Numbered from the stretch's first letter, positions 44,503-55,571 are shown. The stretch is DNA of 64,000 bases from Gentiana macrophylla (GCA_026214975.1 CM047805.1:110851845-110915844); one strand, 5' to 3'. Program-made: numbers and translations. The notes: generated by a model from the sequence alone, not told the origin.

Positions 44503-46622
44503 TGTAATATTCCGATTTTTCGGAAAGGCAGACGTGTCTTTTTAAGTAAAACGAAATATTAGGTTCGGTTTCCTTTTATTTGGAGTTAATTATTTTGGAC
44601 GTTTTATATATATAATTTCGAGTTTATATGTATATACATGAGGAAATCCTTTTTTTTTGTATTAAAGGGGCATTTAGGGAAAAGGATTAACTCCCTCTTA
44701 ATGCTAAGACCTAAACATTTAATCAGAGATTTCAGTTACTCAGCCCTCCCTTTTCTTTTCCTTGTGCGTGAGAGAGAGAGAGAGAGCATAGGAGAGCCAA
44801 GAGTTCTTTTCACAATTCTGAGAGGAAGAGTTGTTTGTTTTCAGAATCGTTTCGAGAAGCGGAAGCGTTGTAAGGAGGGCTTCGTTTTGTGATCAGTTTG
44901 GTGGCAAGTGCAGCAGCTTTCCTCGAGGTTTCGGATCAGTTTTGGGCTGCAATAGGTAAGAAGAACTCCGTCCTATGAAATCAACCATCGGTTATAGGGA
45001 TTTGATCATGTTCTAGGACGTTTTGGTGTTAGAAAATTGAGTTGTTGCCTTGGTAAATGACTATGGATGTTATGGTATTGTTAGATGAGGTCTATGTGCT
45101 CATTGTGTTGTTATTTTTCTGGTTTTTTGGCTGAAATACGATCCGGGGTTCGAATGATGAAGAATTAGGGTTCGGTCGAACCCAGGTGGACGAAGGCGTC
45201 GGTATTATGGACGAAAGCGTCCATCCTAGGTTCCACCCCTGGACGAACGCCTGGTTGTAATGGACGGCGTCGAGGTGCAATTTTACATTCAGGATTGAAC
45301 TGTTTTGGGTGGACGAGCGTCCACTATTGTGGACGGGCGTCCAGTAAACTGAACGGGCGTCCAAGCCTTTAAACGGGCGTCCAGTTTTGTATTGCCTCAC
45401 TTCTATTGCTAATTGTTGTTCAGCCATATATACATGCTTTACTTACTTGAAATCCATATATATGATATGTTAAACATGGTATAACTTAGACAAGCCTGAA
45501 TTGAGCTTCTGATTCGTTCAGTTAAAACACCGAATGTACTCTTAAAGGGAGTTGAAGTTCGGATCCGTCGGAAGAGCATGATAGTCTTGTGCTTTGATGA
45601 ATTAGGATTCATCATTGGCTGTGTATGTGCTAGGACTTGTCCGTGTCTAGTGGTCTAGGAAGAGAGTAGTATGTGTGAGGAGATTATTTGAAAACACTTA
45701 GGGTGGCTAGTTAATAACTTAATAGACAACGATATGACTAGTAAAAGATTAAACAACATGTCTCTCTTGGCTAGGCACTGTGCTAAATCGCGATGCATGT
45801 GCTACCTACGAAGGTAGAGGAACTCCAGAGGTCCAAGGACCCTAAGCACGGAGGGATTCTCACGAGACGCGCGTGCTATCGGAGTCTACCTTTTCTAGAC
45901 TTCGTGGATATTGGTGTGATCCACTAATATGTTGCAAAAGAGTGTCCCCGAGGTGGAAGAACTCGAGTCGGCCAAAACCCTAAGCACGGAGGGATTCTCG
46001 CTAAGGTGGATGCGTAGTGCCCTTGAGTGCGGTTGTAACATAGATAGGTTAAGTTAGAAAGCGATTAGTCACAACATGTTTATGAGCATGAAGTGAACCC
46101 CAGATTGAGTCAGTCTCACATAAACAACAAATCAAATTAAGTATCTTTTCCTTATAAATTGTAGTTGATGTCATAGCTTCTTCTTTCTTATTAAGTACGT
46201 TGTACTTACCTCAAATGCATTGTTTTCTATGTGTTTGGGGATGAGAAGACGAAACAGTTTTCGAGGAGGAGTTCGACGACGACGTTTTTGGCGCTTCGTT
46301 GAAGACTTTTATTTATCGCTTCACGTATATTCTTGGATTATTTTTGATACTGTTGAGGTAGACTTTTGGTCTTTCGAGACGCATAGTACTTTTCTTTTGG
46401 GATTTTCGTATTTTCTCAAATGTAATAAATTTACATTTCCGCTTTTAGATTTCCTTTTCTATTCTTAAACATTTAGAAATTTTATACCCGAGTTTTTGCT
46501 TCCGCTTGCTTTAATTTGATACGACGTAGTAGAGGCTTACGTATAAAGTGAATTTACTTTATTTTATACGTGCTTAACGTTTCATTTTCGGATAAGGACT
46601 CGTGTCCGAAGAACGGGCGTTT
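44503..46622 (+). repeat. 3' LTR of element C
   Basis: Partner of 37278-39406. It has the same palindromic cluster (45187-45385) and hairpin (45596-45613). Differences occur in short clumps at GC-rich words. Short open frames inside it are accidental. Confidence 0.9.
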
Positions 46623-46700
46623 AGGAGCTTGGGTGCCTTAAGAGGACAGCTGGACCTTAAGCTGGAGTGTGGATGTTCGAGCCCCGTAAAGGGAGGACTT
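46623..46700 (+). repeat. SINE body with B box, after element C
   Basis: GGGTGCCTTAAGAGG then ATGTTCGAGCCCCG (B box GTTCGAGCC). Joined in thought to 37253-37277 this gives the A-box/B-box spacing of a tRNA-derived SINE. The 3' end of the SINE is not defined. Confidence 0.45.
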
Positions 46701-47682
46701 CTTTAAGTTCTTTGGTATAACAACAAACCCATGACTCTCAGCTATTAGGTTACCTGATTAATATCTCCACTCATTCGGTGAGACATGAGAGTGGAGACCC
46801 TCGTGGTTAGGGTTTAACCATTTTTTTAATAATGATGAGCTTGCACACATATTAAAAAACATAAAATACTTGCCCACATTTTTTTATGGAATACTTGCCC
46901 ACATTTAAGAGTTCTTAATTCATCGCATTAAGATAAGGATATTAGCGGTCGAAAAAAGTCGTAATGTTTGTAAGTTGTATAACGATGAAGTGAAGCCAGT
47001 TTATATAGAGTTAGACCGCTATTTGGATGATGATTTTTTTCTTTCCAATATCTCTTAATTTTGACATTCTTGAAAGAACAAAGAAAGAAGGAGATTAAGT
47101 ATCTATTACAACAAGCTATTTGTAAAGATATTTTGGCTATGATGTCATGACTTTTGAATCAACCTTTAAAATGAGATTATATAAATTAAATAAGAAATTG
47201 TGGTGTATGTGTTGGCTATTGATTATTGTTTTTGACATGTTTAGTTCACTGACCCTTAAACCTAAGTCCAACCCACTTTTAGCGTTGCCGCAACTGCATT
47301 ATATACACCTCACTTGCCGCACAAGTTTTTCTCAAGAGCAGTGAACAGATCCAGTAATATCATAGTTTCATCAACGAAAAAAATAGCAGCGAAAACAATA
47401 AGACGAAACATCATAATACGAATTTTTGAACTATTTTAACAAGATATAAACCAGAGGTTTGTAGAGATTCATACCAACACTGTAGATGTTAAAGAATTAA
47501 TAGATTCCACAACTTCTGGCAAAGCATTCTCTAAAAAAATGTGGTGCAACCTTTATTCAAGCATGCTCCAATAGAATCCAAGAGATCAAGCTCCAAAGAT
47601 CCAATCTTTAGCTTTAGAATATGCGAAGTATTTGAGAGAACGTTTCCCTTCTTTTATGATATAAGTGGCTCCCCAAATATAG
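46701..47682. other. Noncoding stretch
   Basis: No gene recognised. AATACTTGCCCACATTT occurs twice within about 25 bases near 46866-46906. Open frames at 47147 and 47541 have no domain. Confidence 0.5.
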
Positions 47683-47953
47683 TACTCCCTCTGGTTTTTT
47701 TAATAGTAGCGGAGAGAAAAATCACACCGATTAAGAAAGTAACTAATATGTCTGAAATAGAGGATAAAATGACAAAATTACCCTTCTCCTTTTACTTTTA
47801 TTTATTATCTATTCATTAATTATATTATTACCCCTTCCACTTCTTGAAAACAATTCCCCTTTCCCAAAATAATATTTGCGTTAGACTAGATATAAGTACA
47901 AGATAGTTGTGAGTTGTGAGTAATTCCCTGACATTGGGAAGTGATATTTCTTT

Positions 47954-48841
47954 GGGCTAATTGTTCAAAAGGACACATATTAGACTTAATTAGGCAAATA
48001 GGGCACACTTAAATCTTATTTGGTTATAAGGACACAAAATTAGTACATAGACCAAACTACCCCTAATTTTTTTTTGTTTTCTTTTTAATGTTTTTTTTTT
48101 TCTGGAGGCTTTATTTTTTCCTGGACGTAAAAAGTTTTTTATTTTTATTTTTATTCCGGTGACCACCTCGATGCATTGACCACCGTGATGCAGTGACACC
48201 CTTGATGCAGAGACGCCTCGATGAAGTGACACCGCGATGTATTGACCACCCCAAACCCATTGACCACCGTGATGCAGTGGCCACCCCCGATGCAGAGACA
48301 CCGTGATGCAGTGACCACCCCCAATTCAGAGACACGGCGATACAGTGACAACCCCGATGTAGAGACACGGCGATGCAGTGACCACCCCCGATGCAGAGAC
48401 ACCACGATGCAGTGACCACCCCAATATAGTGACGCCGCGATGCAGAGACGCCGCGATGTAGAGACACCTAGATGCATAGACACCTCCGATGTAGTGACCA
48501 TCGCGATGCATTGACCACCCCCGATCTATTGACCACCGCAATGCAGTTCCACCCCGATGTAGAGACACCGCGATGCAGTGACCACCCCCGATACAGAGAC
48601 ACCGTGATGAAGTGACACCACGATGCAGTGACACCGCGATGCATTGACCACCACCGATGCATCGTGGTGCCTCTTTAGCATCCAGAAAAAAAACTTTTTT
48701 ACCGTCCAGAAAAAGAAAAAGGAAAAAAAAAAGGATAATTTTGTCTAGTTACTAATTTTATGTCATTATAACCAAATTAGATTTAAGTGTGTCCTAAGTG
48801 CCTAATTATTTACTCAAACTAGTCCTTATAAACAAATACCC
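47954..48841. mobile_element. Nonautonomous Mutator-like element with minisatellite core
   Basis: ATATTTCTTT flanks the element perfectly on both sides (47944-47953 and 48842-48851); Mutator-like elements make 8-11-bp duplications. The ends start GGG and form imperfect inverted repeats of about 190 bases: ATTAGGCA, CACACTTAAATC, TTTGGTTATAA and AAAATTAGTA occur in the same order on both arms, and CTGGACG...AAAAAGTTTTTT at the inner edges. No transposase is present. The interior is a minisatellite. Confidence 0.75.
48160..48655. repeat. Minisatellite, about 17-18-bp units
   Basis: About 28 degenerate units alternate between forms like GACCACCCCCGATGCAGT and GACACCGCGATGCAGA. The period is not a multiple of three and few units contain stops on the minus strand, so several minus frames stay open with repetitive His/Arg/Ser-rich text. 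These are composition effects, not proteins. Confidence 0.92.
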
Positions 48842-49217
48842 ATATTTCTTTTATACGTTTATTCTGTTTATGGGAAATATAAAAACTTAATATAATTAAG
48901 AAGGGGTAAAATGGAAGAAAATAACAAATATTGCACTGGTATTGTAAAATGATAGATAAATAGAAATAAAACAAATTCTGAAAACTGACAGTAAAAAACG
49001 GAGGGAGTAGTAAGCATTAGGGTTTTTCACCTCACAAATCCTCTATTTAAATAGGCTTCATCAGGGCATTAGTAAATGGATCTAGATCCCTTACTCAGGC
49101 TGATCCCTTATATGACTTTTGAGCCTAATTCGAATTCCGTAATCGTATTAGATAAAAAGCTCCTTAGATCTCTTAATTTAATCACATTCAGTAGGTAGCA
49201 ACTTAGAAAAAGTCTTA

Positions 49218-49513
49218 GAGCACTTGCAGTAGATACTGTAAATCATCTAAAAACTCTATTGTAGAGATTTCAACAAGAAAAATAACACTGCAGCAGATAC
49301 TCTATTTTCACTGTAAATTACAGATTCTGTAAAATTTTCTTTACATCTACCACATTCATCCAGATTTTGTAAATTTTTCTTTATATCTTCCGCATTATAT
49401 AAAATAAAGAGTCTGATGCATTTCATATTAAATAAAGATTCTGTAAACTAGAAAAACGTGTTTTTACAACTGTATAATAGAGTATTCGTTAAGAGTATCT
49501 GATGCAGATGCTC
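49218..49513. mobile_element. PIF/Harbinger-type MITE
   Basis: GAGCACTTGCAGTAGATACT at the left and AGTATCTGATGCAGATGCTC at the right are inverted terminal repeats, flanked by TTA (49215-49217 and 49514-49516), the duplication made by PIF/Harbinger transposases. 296 bp, AT-rich, no coding capacity. Confidence 0.75.
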
Positions 49514-49516
49514 TTA

Positions 49517-50694
49517 ATCATAATAAGTAATTAGGCCATGTAAGATTTTCTTTCCTAATTAATTATTTAGTATTTAATAGTCACATTAAATAAGTAATTC
49601 TTATTTACTTAATACTATGCATTATTTTTTTGAAGTAATACTATGCATTATTAATCACATAAATAGTCAATGACTATTATGTTAAATGAGTAAACTATTT
49701 TCCACTTTAAATCTTATATTTATATTTAGGAAAAAACACTTTTTCCTTACTTTCCATTTAACTCATAAATGTTCCTTAACTTAATTTTGGGGGAACTCCC
49801 TTTCATATTATCTAGTATTGATGCTATTGTGGTTTACGAGAAGAGAATCTAGGAACTCACCATAGGTCTATATCCAAAAGATCCAGTTATTCGAATGACC
49901 GACCAAAATTTTCAGTGGAACTACCCGTCTCATTAATTTTGACGTCATACGACCATAGAGTCAAGACTGCATTCATCTAGAATATGGAACATATTTACTC
50001 TATTATAGTTATTGTTCTCGAGCGTCCACTTATGTTGTAAGGAAATTAAACTATTGACGCAACAGAATTAAAAATTTTGAGTTTTTCAAAACCAAAGATC
50101 GACTCCGTTGAACAATAAAAACACAAAAGAGAAAGTCAAAGAATATACCATGTGATCTAAAAGATCGAAACCTTTGATCTTCCGGTTGTTGATCTTTCGC
50201 AATAACCGCCAAGCATGCAGCTTCTAATGATGATCCACATGAACCACACCGTGAAATCCTTCACACATCGCAACTCAAAAAATGTAGTTTCTAGACCGCC
50301 TTTTCTCCTTGTTGGCGCCACCCTCTCTCTATATTGTTTTGGGAGAAAATTGTTTTCTCTTGTAATTGTGTTGTGTGTGAGGAGAACAATTCTCCTCCCT
50401 TTTTAGTGCTATTTATGAGGCGCCCCCTATTTATTGGAGTAGGAAAGAAGAAAATATTTTACTTGTGGAATAAGGATTATTTTATTGAATAGATACTTTT
50501 GATTTTATTACTTAATTTCCTTAATCCCATTCCTAGCAATTCTCTTTCCTTGTAGGATAAGTAATTCTAGGATATTGTTTCTTTTCTTGTAGGATAAGTA
50601 ATTCTAGGATAATATTTTCCAAACAATTTTAGAAAAATATAATATTCTTATTTAGTATTAATTTACTCATAATAAGTAGTACCATAAAATATTG
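49517..50694. other. Noncoding stretch with a short tandem duplication
   Basis: No gene recognised. CTTGTAGGATAAGTAATTCT is duplicated in tandem near 50546 and 50585. The text around 49840-50060 has the look of decayed LTR sequence, but no boundary could be set. Confidence 0.45.
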
Positions 50695-50991
50695 TGAAGA
50701 GAGTTTGAGAAAGTAATAATACTTGAGTAAACTTCAACTTGTTTATTCATGTTTGAAGAATGGGTATAAATAGATACAAGCATGTAAAGGTCCTAGCTAG
50801 TAAAGTAAAAGTTACTAGAGCCGGCTAGTATTAATTGCTAGAGTCGGCTATTACATAATAGGACAAGATAGATTTACTTTATGACTTTAGGACATATTAA
50901 TTGTTTATACACTACAATTAATATGTCTCTTTATACACAAGTAACATGTTACAATGTAACATATTATAATTAACAATGTAATATTTCCACA
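50695..50991 (-). repeat. 3' LTR of copia D
   Basis: Begins TGAAGAGAG and ends TTTCCACA on the plus strand. TTGAGAGGGG (minus strand) abuts it as the polypurine tract. Confidence 0.95.
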
Positions 50992-51039
50992 CCCCTCTCA
51001 AATCGGGTTGTATATGTCAATACAAACCAAGTTTGCTAC

Positions 51040-51710
51040 TCAAATCAATGAACATAAGCGGTGGAATTGCCTTGGTGAGAATATCGCATTTTGGTCTCAT
51101 TGAGGAACATATTGAAGTTGAATGATCTTGGCATCAATCTTCTCTTTAAGGAAATGTCTGTCAATGTCCACATGTTTGGTTTTATCATGATGGACTGGAT
51201 CCTCTGCCATGCATAATGCTGAGTTATTATCACAGCAGAGTATGACAGAGTTCTTTGAAGAAGTCTCTTGAAGGTCAAGAAGAATTCTTTTCACCATAAT
51301 GCTTCACAAATGCCCAAAACCAAAGGTGCCACGAGTTCACTTTCAAGATCGCTTCAGAGACGATGAGGTTGCTTCTTGCTTCTCCAAGTGACAAGATTAC
51401 CCCATACATATGAGCAATAGCCTGTGGTAGATCTTCTGTCTATGTGGCAACCAGCCCAGTCAGCATCAGTATAGACCTTCACTGATCTGTCAGGGGACTT
51501 AGTGAAGTGTAAGCCCTGGCCAGGAGTGGACTTCAAATATCTGAGTATTCTGTAGACATCATCCCAGTGGTGCTCAGTAGGGCAATGCATGAACTGACTG
51601 ACAAGACTAACTCCATATGCAATATCAGGTCTTGTATGAGAGAGATAGATAAGTCTCCCTACAAGTCTCTGATATTGTTCCTTTCTTACAGCAACATTAC
51701 CATGTACCAA
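51040..51710 (-). pseudogene. D, RNase H (frame-broken)
   Basis: GRLIYLSHTRPDIAYGVSLV...YTDADWAGCHIDRRSTTGYC and WRSKKQ are in one frame (51354-51710). The remainder (ILCCDNNSALCMAEDPVHHDKTKHVDIDRHFLKEKI) is at 51097-51297 in another. Standard copia RNase H wording. Confidence 0.85.
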
Positions 51711-51769
51711 AGTGGATTACCTGGGGGTCTACTGGAGAGATAGTGGTTTGCACCCCAAAGATGCCGCTT

Positions 51770-52556
51770 TCAAAGAGAGTCCAAAGACATACTTCCTCCG
51801 TGAGATGAGATATACTTCGGTTTGTTTCTTGCTATTTCCATACCAAGAAAGTACTTGAGGTAGCCCAAATCTTTAACTTGAAATACTTTGGCCAACAGGG
51901 TCTTCAATTGTTGGATCTCAGTAGGGTCATCACCAGTGAGGATGATATCATCCACATAGACAATAAGAATGGATCTTTTCTGGTTGGTTGTTTTGATAAA
52001 CATGGTGTGATCTCGAGTTGCATTGATGATATCCAACAAATTTTCACCACAAGAGTAAGTTTGCCAAACCAGCTCTGGGGACCGCTTTAGGCCATATAGA
52101 GATTTCCTCAATTTGCAAACTTTCCCTTGAGTGTGAGTGTTGGCAAAACCAGGAGGTACATTCATATAGGCTTCCTCAGTAAGGTCATCATTTAGGAAAG
52201 CATTCTTGATATCCAATTGGTGGAGAGGCCAGTCAAGTTGGACTGCAAGTGAAATCAGTACCCTGACAGTGTTTAGCTTTGCCACAAGTGCAAAGGTCTC
52301 TTTGTAGTCAAGTCCATATGTTTGAGTGAATTCCCTTGCAACCAGTATGGCTTTGTATTTGTCAATAGTACCATCAGCATTGTACTTGATAGTGAAATGA
52401 CCATTTACAATTTGTTGCCTTCTTTCCATGTGGGAGAGTGGTGAGGTCCCAAGTATGGTTGTCAAGGAGAGCAGTCATTTCAGTTTTGATAGCTGCCTTC
52501 CACTTATCATGTTGGAGAGCTTCCTGTATATTCTTAGGAATAGAGTGAGTATCCAA
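51770..52556 (-). pseudogene. D, reverse transcriptase (frame-broken)
   Basis: A start region (TALLDNHTWDL) is followed by LDIKNAFLNDDLTEEAYMN and KSLYGLKRSP, then a disturbed stretch. The catalytic IVYVDDIILTGDD is intact, and LKYFLGMEIARNK ends the domain. The middle between KSLYGLK and HTMFIK is out of frame. Confidence 0.87.
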
Positions 52557-52899
52557 GTCCTATGTAAACATAGCAAAAGATGGTGACAAGTGATCATAAG
52601 ACACATAAGTATGAATAGAGTGATTAATGCATGATCTCTTTCCCTTCCGGACATCGGGTCTATCATCAATATCAGTAGAATGAGCATGGTCGTGAGGGTC
52701 TTTGAGTTTGATGAGGTCTTTGAGGTTCGATGAGGATCTTTGGGGCTCGATGAGGCTCGAGGTTCAGAATCTATTTGAGGTGCGATGGTCGAGGATTGGA
52801 GTGATCTCAATTTCAATAAGGTTGCCTTCTGTGACTGTCTCGGTAGGTTTTCTGTAGTATGGAGTTCTTTCAAAGAATTTTACATCCATAGAATTGTAA

Positions 52900-53843
52900 A
52901 ATCTTTTGTCAAAGTGGGAGAATAACACTTGTAACCTTTCTGTCTTTGGCATAGCCTAGGAAGATGCACTTATGAGCTTTGGGATCAAGTTTGCTTACGT
53001 GTTGGGCATGAATATAGACAAACACAGTACATCCAAAGATCTTTGGAGGCAAGTCAAACAATGAGATGAGGACATGGATGAGTTGTCGCCAGGTTTGAAT
53101 GGGAGTCTTGAATCCAAACACTCTGCTTTGGGTAACTGTTGATCGTATGTGGCGAGTTAATATAGCTTCACCCCACATATATTTAGGCACATGTGTGGTG
53201 AACATGACTGATCTAGCCATCTCCAAGAAGTGCTGTTCTTCCTCTCAAGAACCCCATTTTCTTTGAGGTGTCTCTACACACTCTTGGTGTGAATAATCCC
53301 CTTATCATTCGAGGAAGGTGCCGAGGTTGGACTCATAGTATTCGAGGGCATTATCTCTGTTTTAAGATTTTAATCTTAGTGTCAAATTGAGTGGATACCA
53401 TGTTATAGAATTCTTGGAAGATGGTTCCAACTTGATTTATCTTTCATCAGACACAACCATGTGATCCTGGTGTGATCATCTATGAAGGTGACAAACCACC
53501 TCTTCCCTGTTATACTTTTAACTCTTGAAGGTCCCCATACATCACTATGTATTAGAGTGAAAGGTGTGGAAGGCAAGTAAGGTAATTTAGTATACACAGA
53601 CTTAGTAAGTTTAGCAAACCGACAAATATCACATTGAAGGTCTTTTGAGGTTACATCCTTTAAACAATTCAGAAATAAAGACTTTAAATAACCAAAACTT
53701 GGATGACCTAGTCTATAATGCCATAACATGATATTGTCTATGGTTTGAGTGCAGGCTGCTGAGGCAGTTTCAATCTTCAATCTTCTATCTTCAGCAGGAT
53801 TTACCATAAATGTTGATCTGAAAGCGTGCTTTAGCTCTCCCAA
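52900..53843 (-). pseudogene. D, integrase (frame-broken)
   Basis: WHYRLGHPSFGYLKSLF and the following cysteines form the zinc region. HSDVWGPSRVKSITGKRWFV and FIDDHTRITWLCLM hold the start of the core, to 53403. A gap with frame loss follows, where the second Asp and Glu should lie. The C-terminal part (FGCTVFVYIHAQHVSKLDPKAHKCIFLGYAKDRK) is at 52909-53226. Confidence 0.83.
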
Positions 53844-53887
53844 TCACTTTATGTGAAGAAAGATCTGGAAAATACACTCGATTGTCA

Positions 53888-54160
53888 TTAAACAAGACTT
53901 GTCCAATTTAGGTCTTTAGTGAGTCTACTGACAGATATAAGGTTACAGTCTAATTTAGGAACAAATAGGACATCCTGAAGGTATATCTTATCAGTAAGTT
54001 TAACATTTCCAAAACCTTGTGCACATGAGATAGATCCATCGGCAATCCTAATATTGTGGGTTTGATGACAGGGCCTAAACTGAGATATGAGACTCTTGTT
54101 ACCAGTCATATGGGATGAAGCCCAGAATCAACAATCCAAGTATTATTACTGAGAGGTGAG
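53888..54160 (-). pseudogene. D, protease region (frame-broken)
   Basis: Near 54120-54140 the minus strand reads WIVDSG and then loses the frame where the copia protease active site continues. Downstream HMTGNKSL...HNIRIADGS and VLFVPKLDCNLISVSRL are the usual following texts. Confidence 0.7.
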
Positions 54161-54481
54161 TGGAATATACCTGTTTTAGCATGAGTAGCTATGTCGTTGA
54201 TAGAACTACCTTCCTTTTGTTGAGCAATGAAGGCTTTGAAGGCAAGAACCGAGCATCCAACCTGGTATCTTTGTTCCACTTCTTCACCGACATGCCCGCC
54301 TCGACTCTCCTGGTTGGTTTGGAGGGTTTAAAAGAGTTAGGCTTACCATGGAGTTTCCAAGCAAGTGTCCTTGGTGTGATTTGCGCTTGCGGTGGTCACA
54401 GAACAATTTTCCTGCCTTCTCGGTAGGGTTCTGTAAGTCTCAAGAACCTCAAGAGCTTCACGACCACCAACATTCTTTGAG

Positions 54482-55250
54482 CTATCGGTAGAGGGTGATC
54501 AGCAGGTTGCTTTGCAAGATTACTTTCCTCCTGCTTTCCTCATGTTTGACTTCGTAAAACACAGATTTGAGACTCGGGAAGAGGTTTAGTAGCAAGAACT
54601 CTACCTCTAACATCATCAAGGGATGAGTTCGATCTGTAAGGAACTTGAATACCCTCTTCTTCTCCATGATATTCTTGTATAAGGCAACATCCTCTACATC
54701 CTTCCATGGGTGAATTTCCAACATATCTAGGTGTTGCCATGCCTTAGATAGTTGGTTGAAATAATCGAGTTCTGCATGCATCCCCTTGCCGCAATTTTGG
54801 ATTTGAGCTTCAAGATCATAGACCTCGGATGTTTTGTCTTTTTTGAGTAAAGGTCTCTCGGCATTGTCCTGCATTTCCTTTGCGAGATCATACATCATGA
54901 AGTTCTCATCGATATCTTTTGTCATTGACCTCGTGAGGATGGTCATGACTTGGTTATTTTATGTATCCCATGCTTCAAACTTGGGGTCGGTTCATTTGAC
55001 AGGGGAGTTTGGAGCCAGACAAGTATCCCATCTTTCTCGGCCCGAGATATACATATTCATAGATCTTGACCACACAGCAGTAGTTGTTGCCATCAAGTCT
55101 GTGATTTGTAAATAAATGGTTTTCAATGACCCCATCTCTTTGAGGTACTGGGACTCTCTTGAGGGTGAGGAAGCTTGAGATAATGAAGACATTCTTGATA
55201 TGAGATGAGATGTTCCAAAGGAGTTAAGGAGATTTTGCAATGGATTCGAG
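54482..55250 (-). pseudogene. D, gag (frame-broken)
   Basis: The N-terminal part (ATTTAVWSRSMNMYISGRERWD, 54992-55200) and the UBN2-like core (MTKDIDENFMMYDLAKEMQDN, AELDYFNQLSKAWQHLDML, 54482-54946) are in different frames. Gag packages the RNA in virus-like particles. Confidence 0.78.
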
Positions 55251-55254
55251 ATTT

Positions 55255-55269
55255 TACGGCTCGATACCA
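55255..55269 (-). other. Primer binding site of copia D
   Basis: The minus strand reads TGGTATCGAGCCG directly inside the 5' LTR, a near match to the initiator-tRNA-Met site. Confidence 0.85.
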
Positions 55270-55566
55270 TGAAGAGAGTTTGAGAAAGTAATAATACTTG
55301 AGTAAACTTCAACTTGTTTATTCATGTTTGAAGAATGGGTATAAATAGATACAACCATGTAAAGGTCCTAGCTAGTAAAGTAAAAGTTACTAGAGCCGGC
55401 TAGTATTAATTGCTAGAGTCGGCTATTACATAATAGGACAAGATAGATTTACTTTATGACTTTATGACATATTAATTGTTTATACACTACAATTAATATG
55501 TCTCTTTATACATAAGTAACATGTTACAATGTAACATATTATAATTAACAATATAATATTTCCACA
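55270..55566 (-). repeat. 5' LTR of copia D
   Basis: Partner of 50695-50991 with four single-base differences and no indels by hand alignment. Confidence 0.95.
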
Positions 55567-55571
55567 TATTG

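Larger units (their letters stand above)
37278..46622 (+). mobile_element. Ty3/gypsy chromovirus-type element C
   Basis: LTRs of 2129 and about 2120 bp (37278-39406 and 44503-46622) enclose gag, protease, RT, RNase H, integrase and a chromodomain-like remnant on the plus strand. Long LTRs, an initiator-Met primer site and the end of pol fit the Tekay/Del chromovirus lineage. GGCTT precedes the element and GAGCTT follows, an imperfect target duplication. The last bases of the right LTR are altered (GTTTA in place of GTTACA). Many frame breaks. Confidence 0.85.
47685..49007. mobile_element. Stowaway-like MITE hosting a Mutator-like element
   Basis: Ends CTCCCTCTGGTTTTTT and AAAAAACGGAGGGAG are inverted and flanked by TA (47683-47684 and 49008-49009). 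Internal CACACCGATTAAGAAA links it to the MITE at 3663-4598. Without the Mutator-like insertion it would be about 425 bp. Confidence 0.68.
50695..55566 (-). mobile_element. Ty1/copia retrotransposon D, young insertion
   Basis: Two 297-bp LTRs (50695-50991 and 55270-55566) differ by hand count at four positions only. TATTG flanks the element perfectly (50690-50694 and 55567-55571). On the minus strand the initiator-Met-type primer site and TTGAGAGGGG polypurine tract are in place, and gag, protease, integrase, RT and RNase H follow in copia order. Despite the near-identical LTRs the coding frames are broken many times. Confidence 0.93.

Noticed and set aside
48160..48655. CRISPR-like repeat-spacer appearance
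   Set aside because: Units are 17-18 bp, contiguous and all similar, with no unique spacers, and lie in a plant Mutator-like element. It is a minisatellite.
47990..48662. Several long minus-strand open frames with repeated His/Arg/Ser text
   Set aside because: They arise because the minisatellite contains few minus-strand stops and its period is not a multiple of three. No start context, promoter or domain.
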